IMG/VR virus record: IMGVR_UViG_3300032236_001554
Span: 1 to 35,112 of that record
Reading direction: 5' to 3' (one strand)
DNA: 35,112 nt
Source of the DNA: a virus
The notes beneath the pieces were generated by a model that searched no databases, was not told where the DNA came from, and saw nothing but the letters and a program-made list of their open reading frames with translations. The translations under genes were made by a program, and so were the position numbers. This document shows positions 7,135 through 14,192 of the stretch, piece by piece. The first letter of the stretch is position 1; every line of letters begins with the position of its first letter.

Positions 7135-8232
7135 TTATTCTTCTCTCTTAAATTTAAGCTCTGATTGGAGTTTTTCTTCTAGCTTTGGAAGAATCTTTGC
7201 CCAAGCAGCATCATCATCTTTCCAATCCTTGTAAAATCCAAGGACTTCCTCACCGACAACATAACGATGACCTTGCTTTGTAATAACACCATATCCCTCT
7301 GCCATCTCAAGAAGACCAGAATACTTTGAAATTCCAGTTCGGAAGTTCAGATACATTTCAGCCTCAAGGAAAGGAGGAACAAAGCGATTCTTGGTAGTCA
7401 ATGCCCTCATGGTAAGTCCATTAACATCCTTGGAGAGAGGAGTAGTTTCGTCTGAAGCATTCTTGTTGTCAGATTTTCCCACACGCTCTTGCTTGGTTGC
7501 CATCTGAACTAGCACAGAGGACATATACAGAGGTCCAGAACCACCAGACTGACTCTTTATTAGTGTAGGATAAAGAGCACCGGGATTGTCATATGTATGA
7601 TTGGTAAAGACAACAGGGCAATTAGCTTTAGCAGCAGCATGAGTAATTGCTCTAAGCATACTCTTGAGAGAGACTGCTCTTGCTCCCATGTCAGCAGAAT
7701 CTTTACCGTCTTCAATAACCTTTGCCTCTCTTGCAGAAATAAGATTACCAAGAGAGTCGATTGCAATCATCACCTTTCCCTGAAGTTTATTTTCAACAAC
7801 AGTCTTTAAGAATTTAACAATCTGATTACGACACTCCTCAATAATCTCAATAGGACAATGCTTAATCTTTGCAGGATCACAACCAAGACTCTCGGCAGTA
7901 TCCTTGTCCAAAGCATTTTCTGTATCAAAGTAGACTACATGCATACTTTTTTTCTGAGCATTAGCCATGATCTTATTAACCATGAGAGTCTTTCCGCAAG
8001 CCTGTGGACCTGCAAAACCAATAATTCTTCCCATAGGAATTCCACCATAGAGAGAACCTGAAATAATTGCATTAAGAGCCATACAACCTGTATCAATCCA
8101 CTCCTTAACGGTGGACAAGGTATTCTCATTTAAAAATTGAGCATCGGGATTAAGATCATCTAGGATCTTAAAAGCATCTTTAATATCACCACTGAACTCT
8201 GTATCTTCTGTTTCGTTTTTCTTTTTAGCCAT
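7135..8232 (-). CDS. uvsX: Recombinase UvsX (RecA-like)
   Basis: UvsX forms filaments on single-stranded DNA and drives strand exchange for recombination-dependent replication. The ATG at 8232 (MAKKKNETED) is chosen; a longer in-frame reading would need TTG at 8259, which falls in a hairpin. The protein is 365 aa against T4 UvsX at about 390. Visible motifs are Walker A GPQACGKT (75-82), the catalytic Glu in YFDTENALD (E105), Walker B VMIAIDSLG (154-162), loop-1-like DMGARAVSLKSMLR and loop-2-like QSGGSGPLYMSS. It has an acidic N-terminal head and a charged C-terminal tail (EEKLQSELKFKREE). uvsY and uvsW lie about 18 kb upstream on the same strand. Confidence 0.94.
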   Translation of the reverse strand: MAKKKNETEDTEFSGDIKDAFKILDDLNPDAQFLNENTLSTVKEWIDTGCMALNAIISGSLYGGIPMGRIIGFAGPQACGKTLMVNKIMANAQKKSMHVVYFDTENALDKDTAESLGCDPAKIKHCPIEIIEECRNQIVKFLKTVVENKLQGKVMIAIDSLGNLISAREAKVIEDGKDSADMGARAVSLKSMLRAITHAAAKANCPVVFTNHTYDNPGALYPTLIKSQSGGSGPLYMSSVLVQMATKQERVGKSDNKNASDETTPLSKDVNGLTMRALTTKNRFVPPFLEAEMYLNFRTGISKYSGLLEMAEGYGVITKQGHRYVVGEEVLGFYKDWKDDDAAWAKILPKLEEKLQSELKFKREE

Positions 8233-8249
8233 ATCAATATAATAACACA

Positions 8250-8282
8250 AAATCCACAAAAGTCAAAGACCTTTGTGGATTT
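8250..8282 (-). terminator. Strong hairpin in the uvsX leader: terminator, attenuator or processing site
   Basis: AAATCCACAAA (8250-8260) and TTTGTGGATTT (8272-8282) form a perfect 11-bp stem with an 11-base loop, between the 134-aa gene (stop 8316) and the uvsX ATG (8232). On the minus strand the stem is followed by TGTGTTATTATAT, a weak U-rich tail. It is the strongest inverted repeat I saw in the replication operon. A partial terminator that sets uvsX dose, or an RNA-processing site, is likely; a protein operator cannot be excluded. Confidence 0.55.
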
Positions 8283-8315
8283 GTACTGGTTTCTTTTTTT
8301 GGATGCGATTACGAA

Positions 8316-8720
8316 TTACTCATCAAAAAGGTTTATGATAGCTGGATTAGCTTGTGTTGCTCCAGCAGGTGTTACCTCACCAGCTGTGGGTGGTACAAAG
8401 ATGTTGCTCTTGTTGAACATCTGATCATACTGAGCCTTCAGACGGAAATCAAAAGCCTCAATATCGGTCTCGGTGATGCTATTCTTCTTGAATGAGAAGA
8501 TAACATCTCCACTCTTATCTGCTAAGAACTCACGGAAGAAGATAGGAAGAAGCTGAACTGACATTCTTCCACTCTGGTCTTGTGGTACTACATGGAGTAC
8601 AACTGGATTCTTAACAGCCAAGACTGTTTCAGTGGTTTTACTTGCATCCTTTTCGCCTACAATCGTTCTACCGACTGTATCAAGGAATGTTACTATGGTT
8701 GTTGTTTCTGTTTCGCTCAT
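8316..8720 (-). CDS. Conserved hypothetical protein of T4-like phages, 134 aa
   Basis: ATG at 8720. The core reads VGRTIVGEKDAS, then VKNPVVLHVVPQDQSGRMSV and QLLPIFFREFLADKSGD, a pattern of short strands I recall from conserved hypotheticals in marine T4-like phages, often near uvsX; this was not checked. The first 75 residues look like a small beta barrel (possibly Sm-like). The rest is charged, then an Ala/Pro/Thr linker, and the protein ends NPAIINLFDE. That last motif resembles clamp-binding tails (compare the polymerase end DLIDLFS), so it may be a clamp-associated factor. It lies 26 bases after thyX and 83 bases before uvsX. Confidence 0.8.
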   Translation of the reverse strand: MSETETTTIVTFLDTVGRTIVGEKDASKTTETVLAVKNPVVLHVVPQDQSGRMSVQLLPIFFREFLADKSGDVIFSFKKNSITETDIEAFDFRLKAQYDQMFNKSNIFVPPTAGEVTPAGATQANPAIINLFDE

Positions 8721-8746
8721 ATGTTTTATATTTTACTACAAGTTAG

Positions 8747-9403
8747 TTATAAGTCAACTGACTTTTTCCAATTTAATGCTTCACTAGTATTAGGAAATAT
8801 ATCAATTAATATATCTTTAATAGCAATAGCAATCTCTCTATGTTCTAATTGAGTATCTTCGTTTGATCTAAGATCAACATAATGTGTCCAGCTTCTAAGG
8901 TTTCCTGTCATGTACATAGTTGTTTGTGTACAAAGAGGAAGAATCATACGAGCACATTCTTTTGCTGCACCTTTCTTTATAAGTTCATCATACAATTCAG
9001 CACCAGTTACCAAATAATTTTTAAGATTTTCCAAATCATTATCACTAAGATCCATTAAATCTGCACTGGATTGTCTGTTTTTATCTGCTTGCTTCCTTAC
9101 TTGGAAAGATTCAAAGTCTGTAACCTCACTATATCTCTGACTAAATTCTTGAAAGCAAAAACTTCTATGACGAAGAATCTGTGCAGCAATTGCTCTTGAG
9201 GTGACAATTTGAAACGTCAAAGAAACTTGTTCAAATGGCGACCAGTGCTTATGTTTTATAAGATAAGCAAGTAACTTTGGTGCTGTTTCGGTATTCATCT
9301 GATTAGATGGATTGGAAACTCTTGCTATGTAGCTTATAAGATCTTCAGGGGAAAGAATACCTTCGATTACTGGTTGAGTTAGACTTATTAATTTTACGTT
9401 CAT
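8747..9403 (-). CDS. thyX: Flavin-dependent thymidylate synthase ThyX
   Basis: ThyX makes dTMP from dUMP using methylene-tetrahydrofolate and FAD/NADPH. The 218-aa protein has the diagnostic signature RHRSFCFQEFS at 78-88 (RHR-x7-S) followed by QRYSE, the upstream HKHWSPFEQ at 51-59, the Arg of CARMILPLCTQT, and a late NLRSWTHYVDLR segment contributing to flavin/dUMP binding. The length is normal for the family. ATG at 9403, 17 bases after the polymerase stop. T4 itself uses the unrelated ThyA-type enzyme (gene td), so ThyX here is a non-orthologous replacement, known from other phages. It raises dTTP supply for an AT-rich genome. Confidence 0.95.
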   Translation of the reverse strand: MNVKLISLTQPVIEGILSPEDLISYIARVSNPSNQMNTETAPKLLAYLIKHKHWSPFEQVSLTFQIVTSRAIAAQILRHRSFCFQEFSQRYSEVTDFESFQVRKQADKNRQSSADLMDLSDNDLENLKNYLVTGAELYDELIKKGAAKECARMILPLCTQTTMYMTGNLRSWTHYVDLRSNEDTQLEHREIAIAIKDILIDIFPNTSEALNWKKSVDL

Positions 9404-9420
9404 ACCAATATTATAAACTA

Positions 9421-11991
9421 TTATGAGAATAAATCAATAAGATCAGTATGAACTTGCATGGTAACTTGAGGAAGATCCCATCCTATACAATCATATAATC
9501 TTTCAATCGGAGGAGTTACGCTTTTATTAAACATTTTTTCGTAATCTATCGTGAAAACATCAGAAAGTTCTTTAGGAAATTCATCTAAGAATGCCATTGA
9601 ACTAAAATTAAAAGGATTTCTAGCAGGATAAAACCATTTTATTTTAATACCACTTCCAATAGACTCATATTTTGATGTTAAATCATAATGTTTCAACATT
9701 TCATTGAAATGAATGGCTCCTTTTGAATGTACAGGAGTTCCTTTTCCAATTTTTCCATCATCTCCAATCTTTCTTTCCTGTTTTCCTAGATCTGAAATGT
9801 TACTACGGAAAGAAATATCTTGAATAGGCATACTACAAAACTTGTCATATGCCTCTTTTAAGATTTTATTGGATGCTGACTTGTCTTGAGAAAGAATCGC
9901 AAGCTCAATAACATTTTTAATCAGGCTTTTTGTGGCTTCTGAGAAAGAAGAACGCACAACTTCAACACCTACATATTTAAATGGATTCTTAGGAACAACT
10001 CCTTCTGATTCCAGAACGTGCATGATGTATCTCTTCTTTTCCATGAAGACTGCAACATCACAAACAGCTTCTTGTTTGAAAATAAATCTAGGATCTATGG
10101 ATTTAAGATCAATCTTTGCCCAATCAATGATTTCTTTATTAAGATAATCACCAATATCTTTAATAACCTTACGAGCTTCATCGGTTATCTTTCCGTTTTC
10201 CAATAATTTTATGTTTAGATGATTTAGAATAGGTTGGAAAGAGAAGTAAGCACTATCAGTATCACCATATTTGTAAATATCCTTCTTTTCACAAGACAAT
10301 CCTTGGTTTAACGCATAGTTATATACGATTTCAGATGCTTGTTTAACGACTGATTGACCAGTTAAGGTGATACTTGCGGCATGATCAATGTCATATAAAG
10401 GAGAATAACGCTGTCCAAAGACACCATAGATGGAGTTTAGAATGAGTTTATAGACGTTTTGGATGGTATCTAGGTCTAGAATCCTCTCTTCTATCTTTTC
10501 AAGCTGAGAGGGATCTTTAATTTTCTTAGATTCCTTCTTTAATTCGATCATTTTGTTCTTTGCATCAACACGTTCCGTATAAAGACGATCAATAAACTTA
10601 GGAACAACACCTTGAAACTTCTGTGTGTACAGAACATTATACTTTGAAACAGAAAGTTGTTCCTTTTTTACAAGTCTTTGGAACTTTTCTTCTTCTAAAG
10701 TAACTATTTTGTTGTTTGAAAGTCTTAATGTATAGTTTCCATCCTCTACAAGAGTGATTTTACCTATTTTTGTCTCTGGAGAGACGTTAAGGGAGATGAT
10801 TGTGTTAGGATATAGACTGTTTGCATCATAACTAACGACTGCTTTACTCAAACCACGCTCTGGTTCATGTACATATCCACCTACATAATCAGTTTCTCCT
10901 TCATCTAGCTTGAATGTAGGTATAATCATACCATCTTTTGATGCCTGATGAGCGATTGCACCAGTAATAAGTGACACTTTACCTAATGATTGCTCAAAAG
11001 GAATGAATCCTTTGTATGAAAGTGTACGAATTAGTTTGATATACTTGAGCTTTTCATCAAGTTTTACCAGCAATCTTACGTCTTGGATGTTGTAATCAAC
11101 GAATTTTTTCCAATCAGTATCAGAAAGTGTTGATAAATTGGTTGCTCCGATATCAACCTTAGTCTCTCCAAGCTCATATTGACCAATATAACCCAATTTA
11201 TATGACTCTCTATCACTCCTTGCAAAGGATTTATAGGCTTCCATGTAATCAATACAGCTTAATCCTCTGATATACCAGCGATTGATTACCTTTCCGAACT
11301 TATCTACACCAACATTCTCTCTATAAAAGATAGAATTAACAGGAGAAAGTCTTGCTGCATCCTCTGAACTGAGAACATTATGCAAACGAGTCATGATATA
11401 TGGAATATCGAACCCACTTGAGTTCCATCCAACCAACATATCAGGTGGATCTGCTTCCCAAAACATCAAGAATCGTTGAATTAATTCTATCTCAGACTTA
11501 CAATGGAAGTATTTTACATTAGAATCCGAAGGAGTATACGGCTTAAGTCCCCATGTATAGTAGGTATCATTAAGAGTATTGTAAATTGTGATGAGATTTA
11601 TAGGATCTTCTGCTTTTTCTGGAACAGGAAATGATCCTGTTGAGTAGGTTTCGATATCGAAGAAGTAAACCTTAAGAGGAAACTGTCCAAAGTTTGGGTT
11701 ATCTATCTCATCTTTGTATGTACTGAGAAGAAAGTCTTGGTCACAACCTATGTTATGGAACAATCTCTTTATAGGAGTCTCGTTTACAAATTTATTCCTT
11801 TCAAATTGATTCTTGAAAGTCAGTTTTCTCAATGGAGTATTGAAAATAGAGACTCCATCTGTTGCTTTGGGTGACTCTACAAACAGATGAGGCTCATAAC
11901 TACTTTCAATCTTAATACGATTACCGTTTTCATCCCATGTCCAGAGATGAATTAACTGGTTTCTGCTATCGTAATATACATTTCTATACAT
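9421..11991 (-). CDS. 43: Family B DNA polymerase (gp43-like)
   Basis: The replicative polymerase with proofreading, 856 aa (T4 gp43 is 898). ATG at 11991 is chosen; a frame extension begins only with TTG at 12025-12027. Exonuclease motifs: FFDIETYS (Exo I, DIE at 112-114), GWNSSGFDIPYI (Exo II, from 188) and YNIQD (Exo III, 300-304). Polymerase motifs: VSYDANSLYPNTI (motif A, about 386-398), KLILNSIYGVFG (motif B, from 515) and YGDTDSAYF (motif C, GDTDS at 576-580). All catalytic acids are present. The C-terminus VHTDLIDLFS resembles clamp-binding tails. The gene is undivided: no intron or split, although an HNH endonuclease gene sits head to head 144 bases upstream. Confidence 0.96.
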   Translation of the reverse strand: MYRNVYYDSRNQLIHLWTWDENGNRIKIESSYEPHLFVESPKATDGVSIFNTPLRKLTFKNQFERNKFVNETPIKRLFHNIGCDQDFLLSTYKDEIDNPNFGQFPLKVYFFDIETYSTGSFPVPEKAEDPINLITIYNTLNDTYYTWGLKPYTPSDSNVKYFHCKSEIELIQRFLMFWEADPPDMLVGWNSSGFDIPYIMTRLHNVLSSEDAARLSPVNSIFYRENVGVDKFGKVINRWYIRGLSCIDYMEAYKSFARSDRESYKLGYIGQYELGETKVDIGATNLSTLSDTDWKKFVDYNIQDVRLLVKLDEKLKYIKLIRTLSYKGFIPFEQSLGKVSLITGAIAHQASKDGMIIPTFKLDEGETDYVGGYVHEPERGLSKAVVSYDANSLYPNTIISLNVSPETKIGKITLVEDGNYTLRLSNNKIVTLEEEKFQRLVKKEQLSVSKYNVLYTQKFQGVVPKFIDRLYTERVDAKNKMIELKKESKKIKDPSQLEKIEERILDLDTIQNVYKLILNSIYGVFGQRYSPLYDIDHAASITLTGQSVVKQASEIVYNYALNQGLSCEKKDIYKYGDTDSAYFSFQPILNHLNIKLLENGKITDEARKVIKDIGDYLNKEIIDWAKIDLKSIDPRFIFKQEAVCDVAVFMEKKRYIMHVLESEGVVPKNPFKYVGVEVVRSSFSEATKSLIKNVIELAILSQDKSASNKILKEAYDKFCSMPIQDISFRSNISDLGKQERKIGDDGKIGKGTPVHSKGAIHFNEMLKHYDLTSKYESIGSGIKIKWFYPARNPFNFSSMAFLDEFPKELSDVFTIDYEKMFNKSVTPPIERLYDCIGWDLPQVTMQVHTDLIDLFS

Positions 11992-12040
11992 ATACTTTAT
12001 GATATCACTGATAATTTTATATGTCAAATGTATATTTAAA

Positions 12041-12048
12041 TATAAATA
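12041..12048 (+). promoter_or_regulatory. T4-type late promoter box TATAAATA upstream of the first HNH gene
   Basis: TATAAATA is an exact match to the T4 late -10 element recognised by gp55. It lies on the plus strand 88 bases before the HNH ATG, and initiation a few bases downstream would place the transcript 5' end near 12055, where the structured leader begins. In AT-rich sequence an 8-base match can occur by chance, and the surroundings are almost pure A/T. T4 homing endonuclease genes are often expressed late, which fits. Confidence 0.35.
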
Positions 12049-12056
12049 TAGAAGAA

Positions 12057-12124
12057 AAACAAGAGTTAGAAAAAGTAGTTACAGCTACTTTTTCAACCCG
12101 AACAACTGGGATGTCCTCTTGTTT
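12057..12124 (+). ncRNA. Structured 5' leader with a predicted three-way junction ahead of the HNH gene
   Basis: Three nested pairings are visible. An outer 9-bp stem joins AAACAAGAG (12057-12065) with CTCTTGTTT (12116-12124). Inside are a perfect 10-bp hairpin GAAAAAGTAG/CTACTTTTTC (12069-12078 with 12085-12094, 6-base loop) and a 4-bp hairpin CCCG/TGGG (12097-12100 with 12107-12110). The G-T pair is a valid wobble only if the plus strand is transcribed, favouring the HNH mRNA over the polymerase leader. The element ends 11 bases before the ATG. It may limit translation of the endonuclease or stabilise the mRNA. It does not match a riboswitch class that I recognise. Confidence 0.5.
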
Positions 12125-12135
12125 CTATTATAATT

Positions 12136-12837
12136 ATGAACAACACAATACAAAATAACAATAATAAACTTTCTGAAAAAGAAAAAAAAATTAAAAAATC
12201 TCTTTATGACAAAGAATATCGTTTAAAAAATAAAGAAAAAATATTAGAACGAAATAAGAGTTATAATTCTAGACTAGAAATAAAAGAACGTAGAAAAGAA
12301 TATGACAGGATTAAAAATAATATTAAAAGAGAATATATCTCCAAACAAAAAAGAGAATATAATTCCAAACCAGAAGTGAAAAAAAGAAAAAAAGAACGTG
12401 AAAAAAAATATCTTTCTAATCCAAAAAATATTCAAAAATTAAAAGAATATCGTAAACAATATTACACTAATCCAAAAAATATTTTAAAAAGAAGAGAGTA
12501 TTATAATAATCGTTTAAAAAAAGATATATTTTTTAAAATATCAAAAAATTTAAGATGTAGATTTTTAAAAGCAATTAAAAATAATTATAAAAATACATCT
12601 TCTATAGAATTATTAGGATGTTCTATTGAAGAATTTAAAAATCATTTAGAATCTAAATTTAAAAATGGTATGACATGGAAAAATCATGGAAAATTCGGTT
12701 GGCATATAGATCATATTATTCCATGTGCATCCTTTGATCTAACTAATTCAGAAGAACAAAAAAAGTGTTTTCACTATACAAATTTACAGCCTTTATGGTG
12801 GATAGAAAACTTAAAAAAAAGTAATAAAATAAAATAA
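12136..12837 (+). CDS. Free-standing HNH homing-type endonuclease
   Basis: The 233-aa protein has a C-terminal HNH (beta-beta-alpha metal) nuclease core: FGWHIDHIIPCASFD with H190 and D192-H193, then CFHYTNLQPLWW with N216 and a final ENLKKSNK (N225). Just before it is LLGCSIEEFKNHLESKF, typical of this phage HNH group. Residues 10-130 are very rich in Lys, Glu, Arg and Asn with repeated EYR/KNK-type units, probably a long charged helical DNA-binding arm. It is on the plus strand, tail to tail with a glycosyltransferase gene (8 bases apart) and head to head with the polymerase gene, so it interrupts the minus-strand operon. Homing endonuclease genes commonly settle beside polymerase genes. 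A paralogue lies at 21261-21827. Confidence 0.88.
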   Translation: MNNTIQNNNNKLSEKEKKIKKSLYDKEYRLKNKEKILERNKSYNSRLEIKERRKEYDRIKNNIKREYISKQKREYNSKPEVKKRKKEREKKYLSNPKNIQKLKEYRKQYYTNPKNILKRREYYNNRLKKDIFFKISKNLRCRFLKAIKNNYKNTSSIELLGCSIEEFKNHLESKFKNGMTWKNHGKFGWHIDHIIPCASFDLTNSEEQKKCFHYTNLQPLWWIENLKKSNKIK

Positions 12838-12845
12838 AATAATTC

Positions 12846-14159
12846 TTATACTTTTTGATCTGGATTTAATCTGATTAAATCAGGACATTTTTCATTTCTT
12901 TCCTTAGATCCCCAAGCTGTTGTATACAATGCTTCATATTTTTGTATGTGATCTTCTAGCCATAATCCCTCTGTAAAAGCTCTAGCTTTGGTAGAAAGTT
13001 CCATATACCTATCAAAATCAGAAGTTATGTATTCTAATTGAGAAATAAGATCTCTTCCATCTTTGAATTGGTGTTCTGCTCCCTCATAGGTGCAAAGATC
13101 CTGATAAGCACCGGGTAATCCGAATGCTCCTGCCTCAACCATCTTGATATTGCTCTTGGATTTGTTGAATACGTTATCAACGAGAGGTGCGAATACTGCA
13201 TTGGCTCCTACATCGTGAATACTTTGTGGAAGATCCATTAAAGGAGACCAATCAATGTATTCCATTTCACCATTATCAATGAATGGTTTGACTGCAAGTG
13301 GGTAGCATCCCTTCCATACAAACTTAAATTTCTTACGAGCCTTGATAATTTCTTCTACTACATGAGAGAAATCATCTTTCATCCCTGTACGATTGGTTAC
13401 ATCAATGTGTGTTCCAGATCCAGCATAAAGAATACGAGGACGCTTCTTATGTCTGTCATAGAGTTCTTCAACACGTTTCTTATCATAGAAACGATCAAGC
13501 CAAAACTTAGGAGGATAGTTAGGAATGACTGTAATATTTTTATTACCTGTCTTATTGATGTAGTAATCTTTCATGTACTGACAGGTAACAGTTACTTCAT
13601 CCATCATTCCCATGATTTCTAAGATACTTGAAATGATATCTTGGCTTACGAATGCATCTTTACATCTATTATAGTCAGGAATATCATCCTTGAAGACGAT
13701 ATCATCGACTTCATAAATCAAACGATATCCCATCTGAGGCTTTGCCTTTACCAATTCTTTAATGAATGCATTCTGTACAGGTGTTGCCTGTCTTTGCATT
13801 CTGATTGCACTAATTCCTTGATAGAATCTAAGATCCAAAACCATACAAGTAAGTCCTGAAATGACTGCCTTGTTATAACTATTTAAACAAAATTCGGGCC
13901 AAATCATTCTCCAATATCCACAGCCACCGTAATCAGCATAGTAATTGATAGCTCTAGGAAGGCTCATCTCTGGCATATCAATAGGAGGAGGCTCTGGAAG
14001 TTTTACAGGATTTGCGGCTACATAACTGTAGCTAGGCATACCCAAAGGAAGATTATTAGGAGCATTTGGAATACCGCTCTTGGTTGGCTTGTACTCGTAT
14101 ACAATGCTCTTTGAAGTATCTACAGGAGCAGGAGTATTAGAACTTTTTATCTTAATCAT
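12846..14159 (-). CDS. Glycosyltransferase, GT4-like (GT-B fold), with proline-rich N-terminus
   Basis: 437 aa, ATG at 14159. Residues 1-68 are a Pro/Ser/Asn-rich extension. The catalytic part follows: GGCGYWRMIWP (78-88), IYEVDDIVF (148-156), which is common in phage GT-B enzymes, a linker with VIPNYPP (211-217), RILYAGSGTH (242-251) opening the C-terminal Rossmann domain, and NIKMVEAGAFGLPGAY (337-352) with E342 at the place of the sugar-nucleotide-binding Glu. The acceptor is unknown. It lies between gp46 and the first HNH gene, 33 bases after the gp46 stop, and would extend the sugar-transfer island beyond gp46. There is no signal or membrane segment, so it should act in the cytoplasm. 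Confidence 0.8.
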   Translation of the reverse strand: MIKIKSSNTPAPVDTSKSIVYEYKPTKSGIPNAPNNLPLGMPSYSYVAANPVKLPEPPPIDMPEMSLPRAINYYADYGGCGYWRMIWPEFCLNSYNKAVISGLTCMVLDLRFYQGISAIRMQRQATPVQNAFIKELVKAKPQMGYRLIYEVDDIVFKDDIPDYNRCKDAFVSQDIISSILEIMGMMDEVTVTCQYMKDYYINKTGNKNITVIPNYPPKFWLDRFYDKKRVEELYDRHKKRPRILYAGSGTHIDVTNRTGMKDDFSHVVEEIIKARKKFKFVWKGCYPLAVKPFIDNGEMEYIDWSPLMDLPQSIHDVGANAVFAPLVDNVFNKSKSNIKMVEAGAFGLPGAYQDLCTYEGAEHQFKDGRDLISQLEYITSDFDRYMELSTKARAFTEGLWLEDHIQKYEALYTTAWGSKERNEKCPDLIRLNPDQKV

Positions 14160-14192
14160 ATTATTTTATATTAACAAATGGTGTGTTATAAA

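Noticed and set aside
8233-8259. N-terminal extension of UvsX from a TTG codon
   Set aside because: The extra residues lie within the hairpin and have no RecA-family counterpart; an ATG at 8232 is better.
11992-12027. N-terminal extension of the polymerase from a TTG codon
   Set aside because: ATG at 11991 gives a normal family B start; the added 12 residues have no match.
12057-12124. Possible tRNA or tRNA-like element
   Set aside because: Only two inner hairpins, no T-loop or anticodon-type loop sequence; the fold does not fit a cloverleaf.
12028-12845. Group I intron in the polymerase gene carrying the HNH gene
   Set aside because: The polymerase frame is complete downstream of its own ATG and no exon lies beyond the HNH gene.
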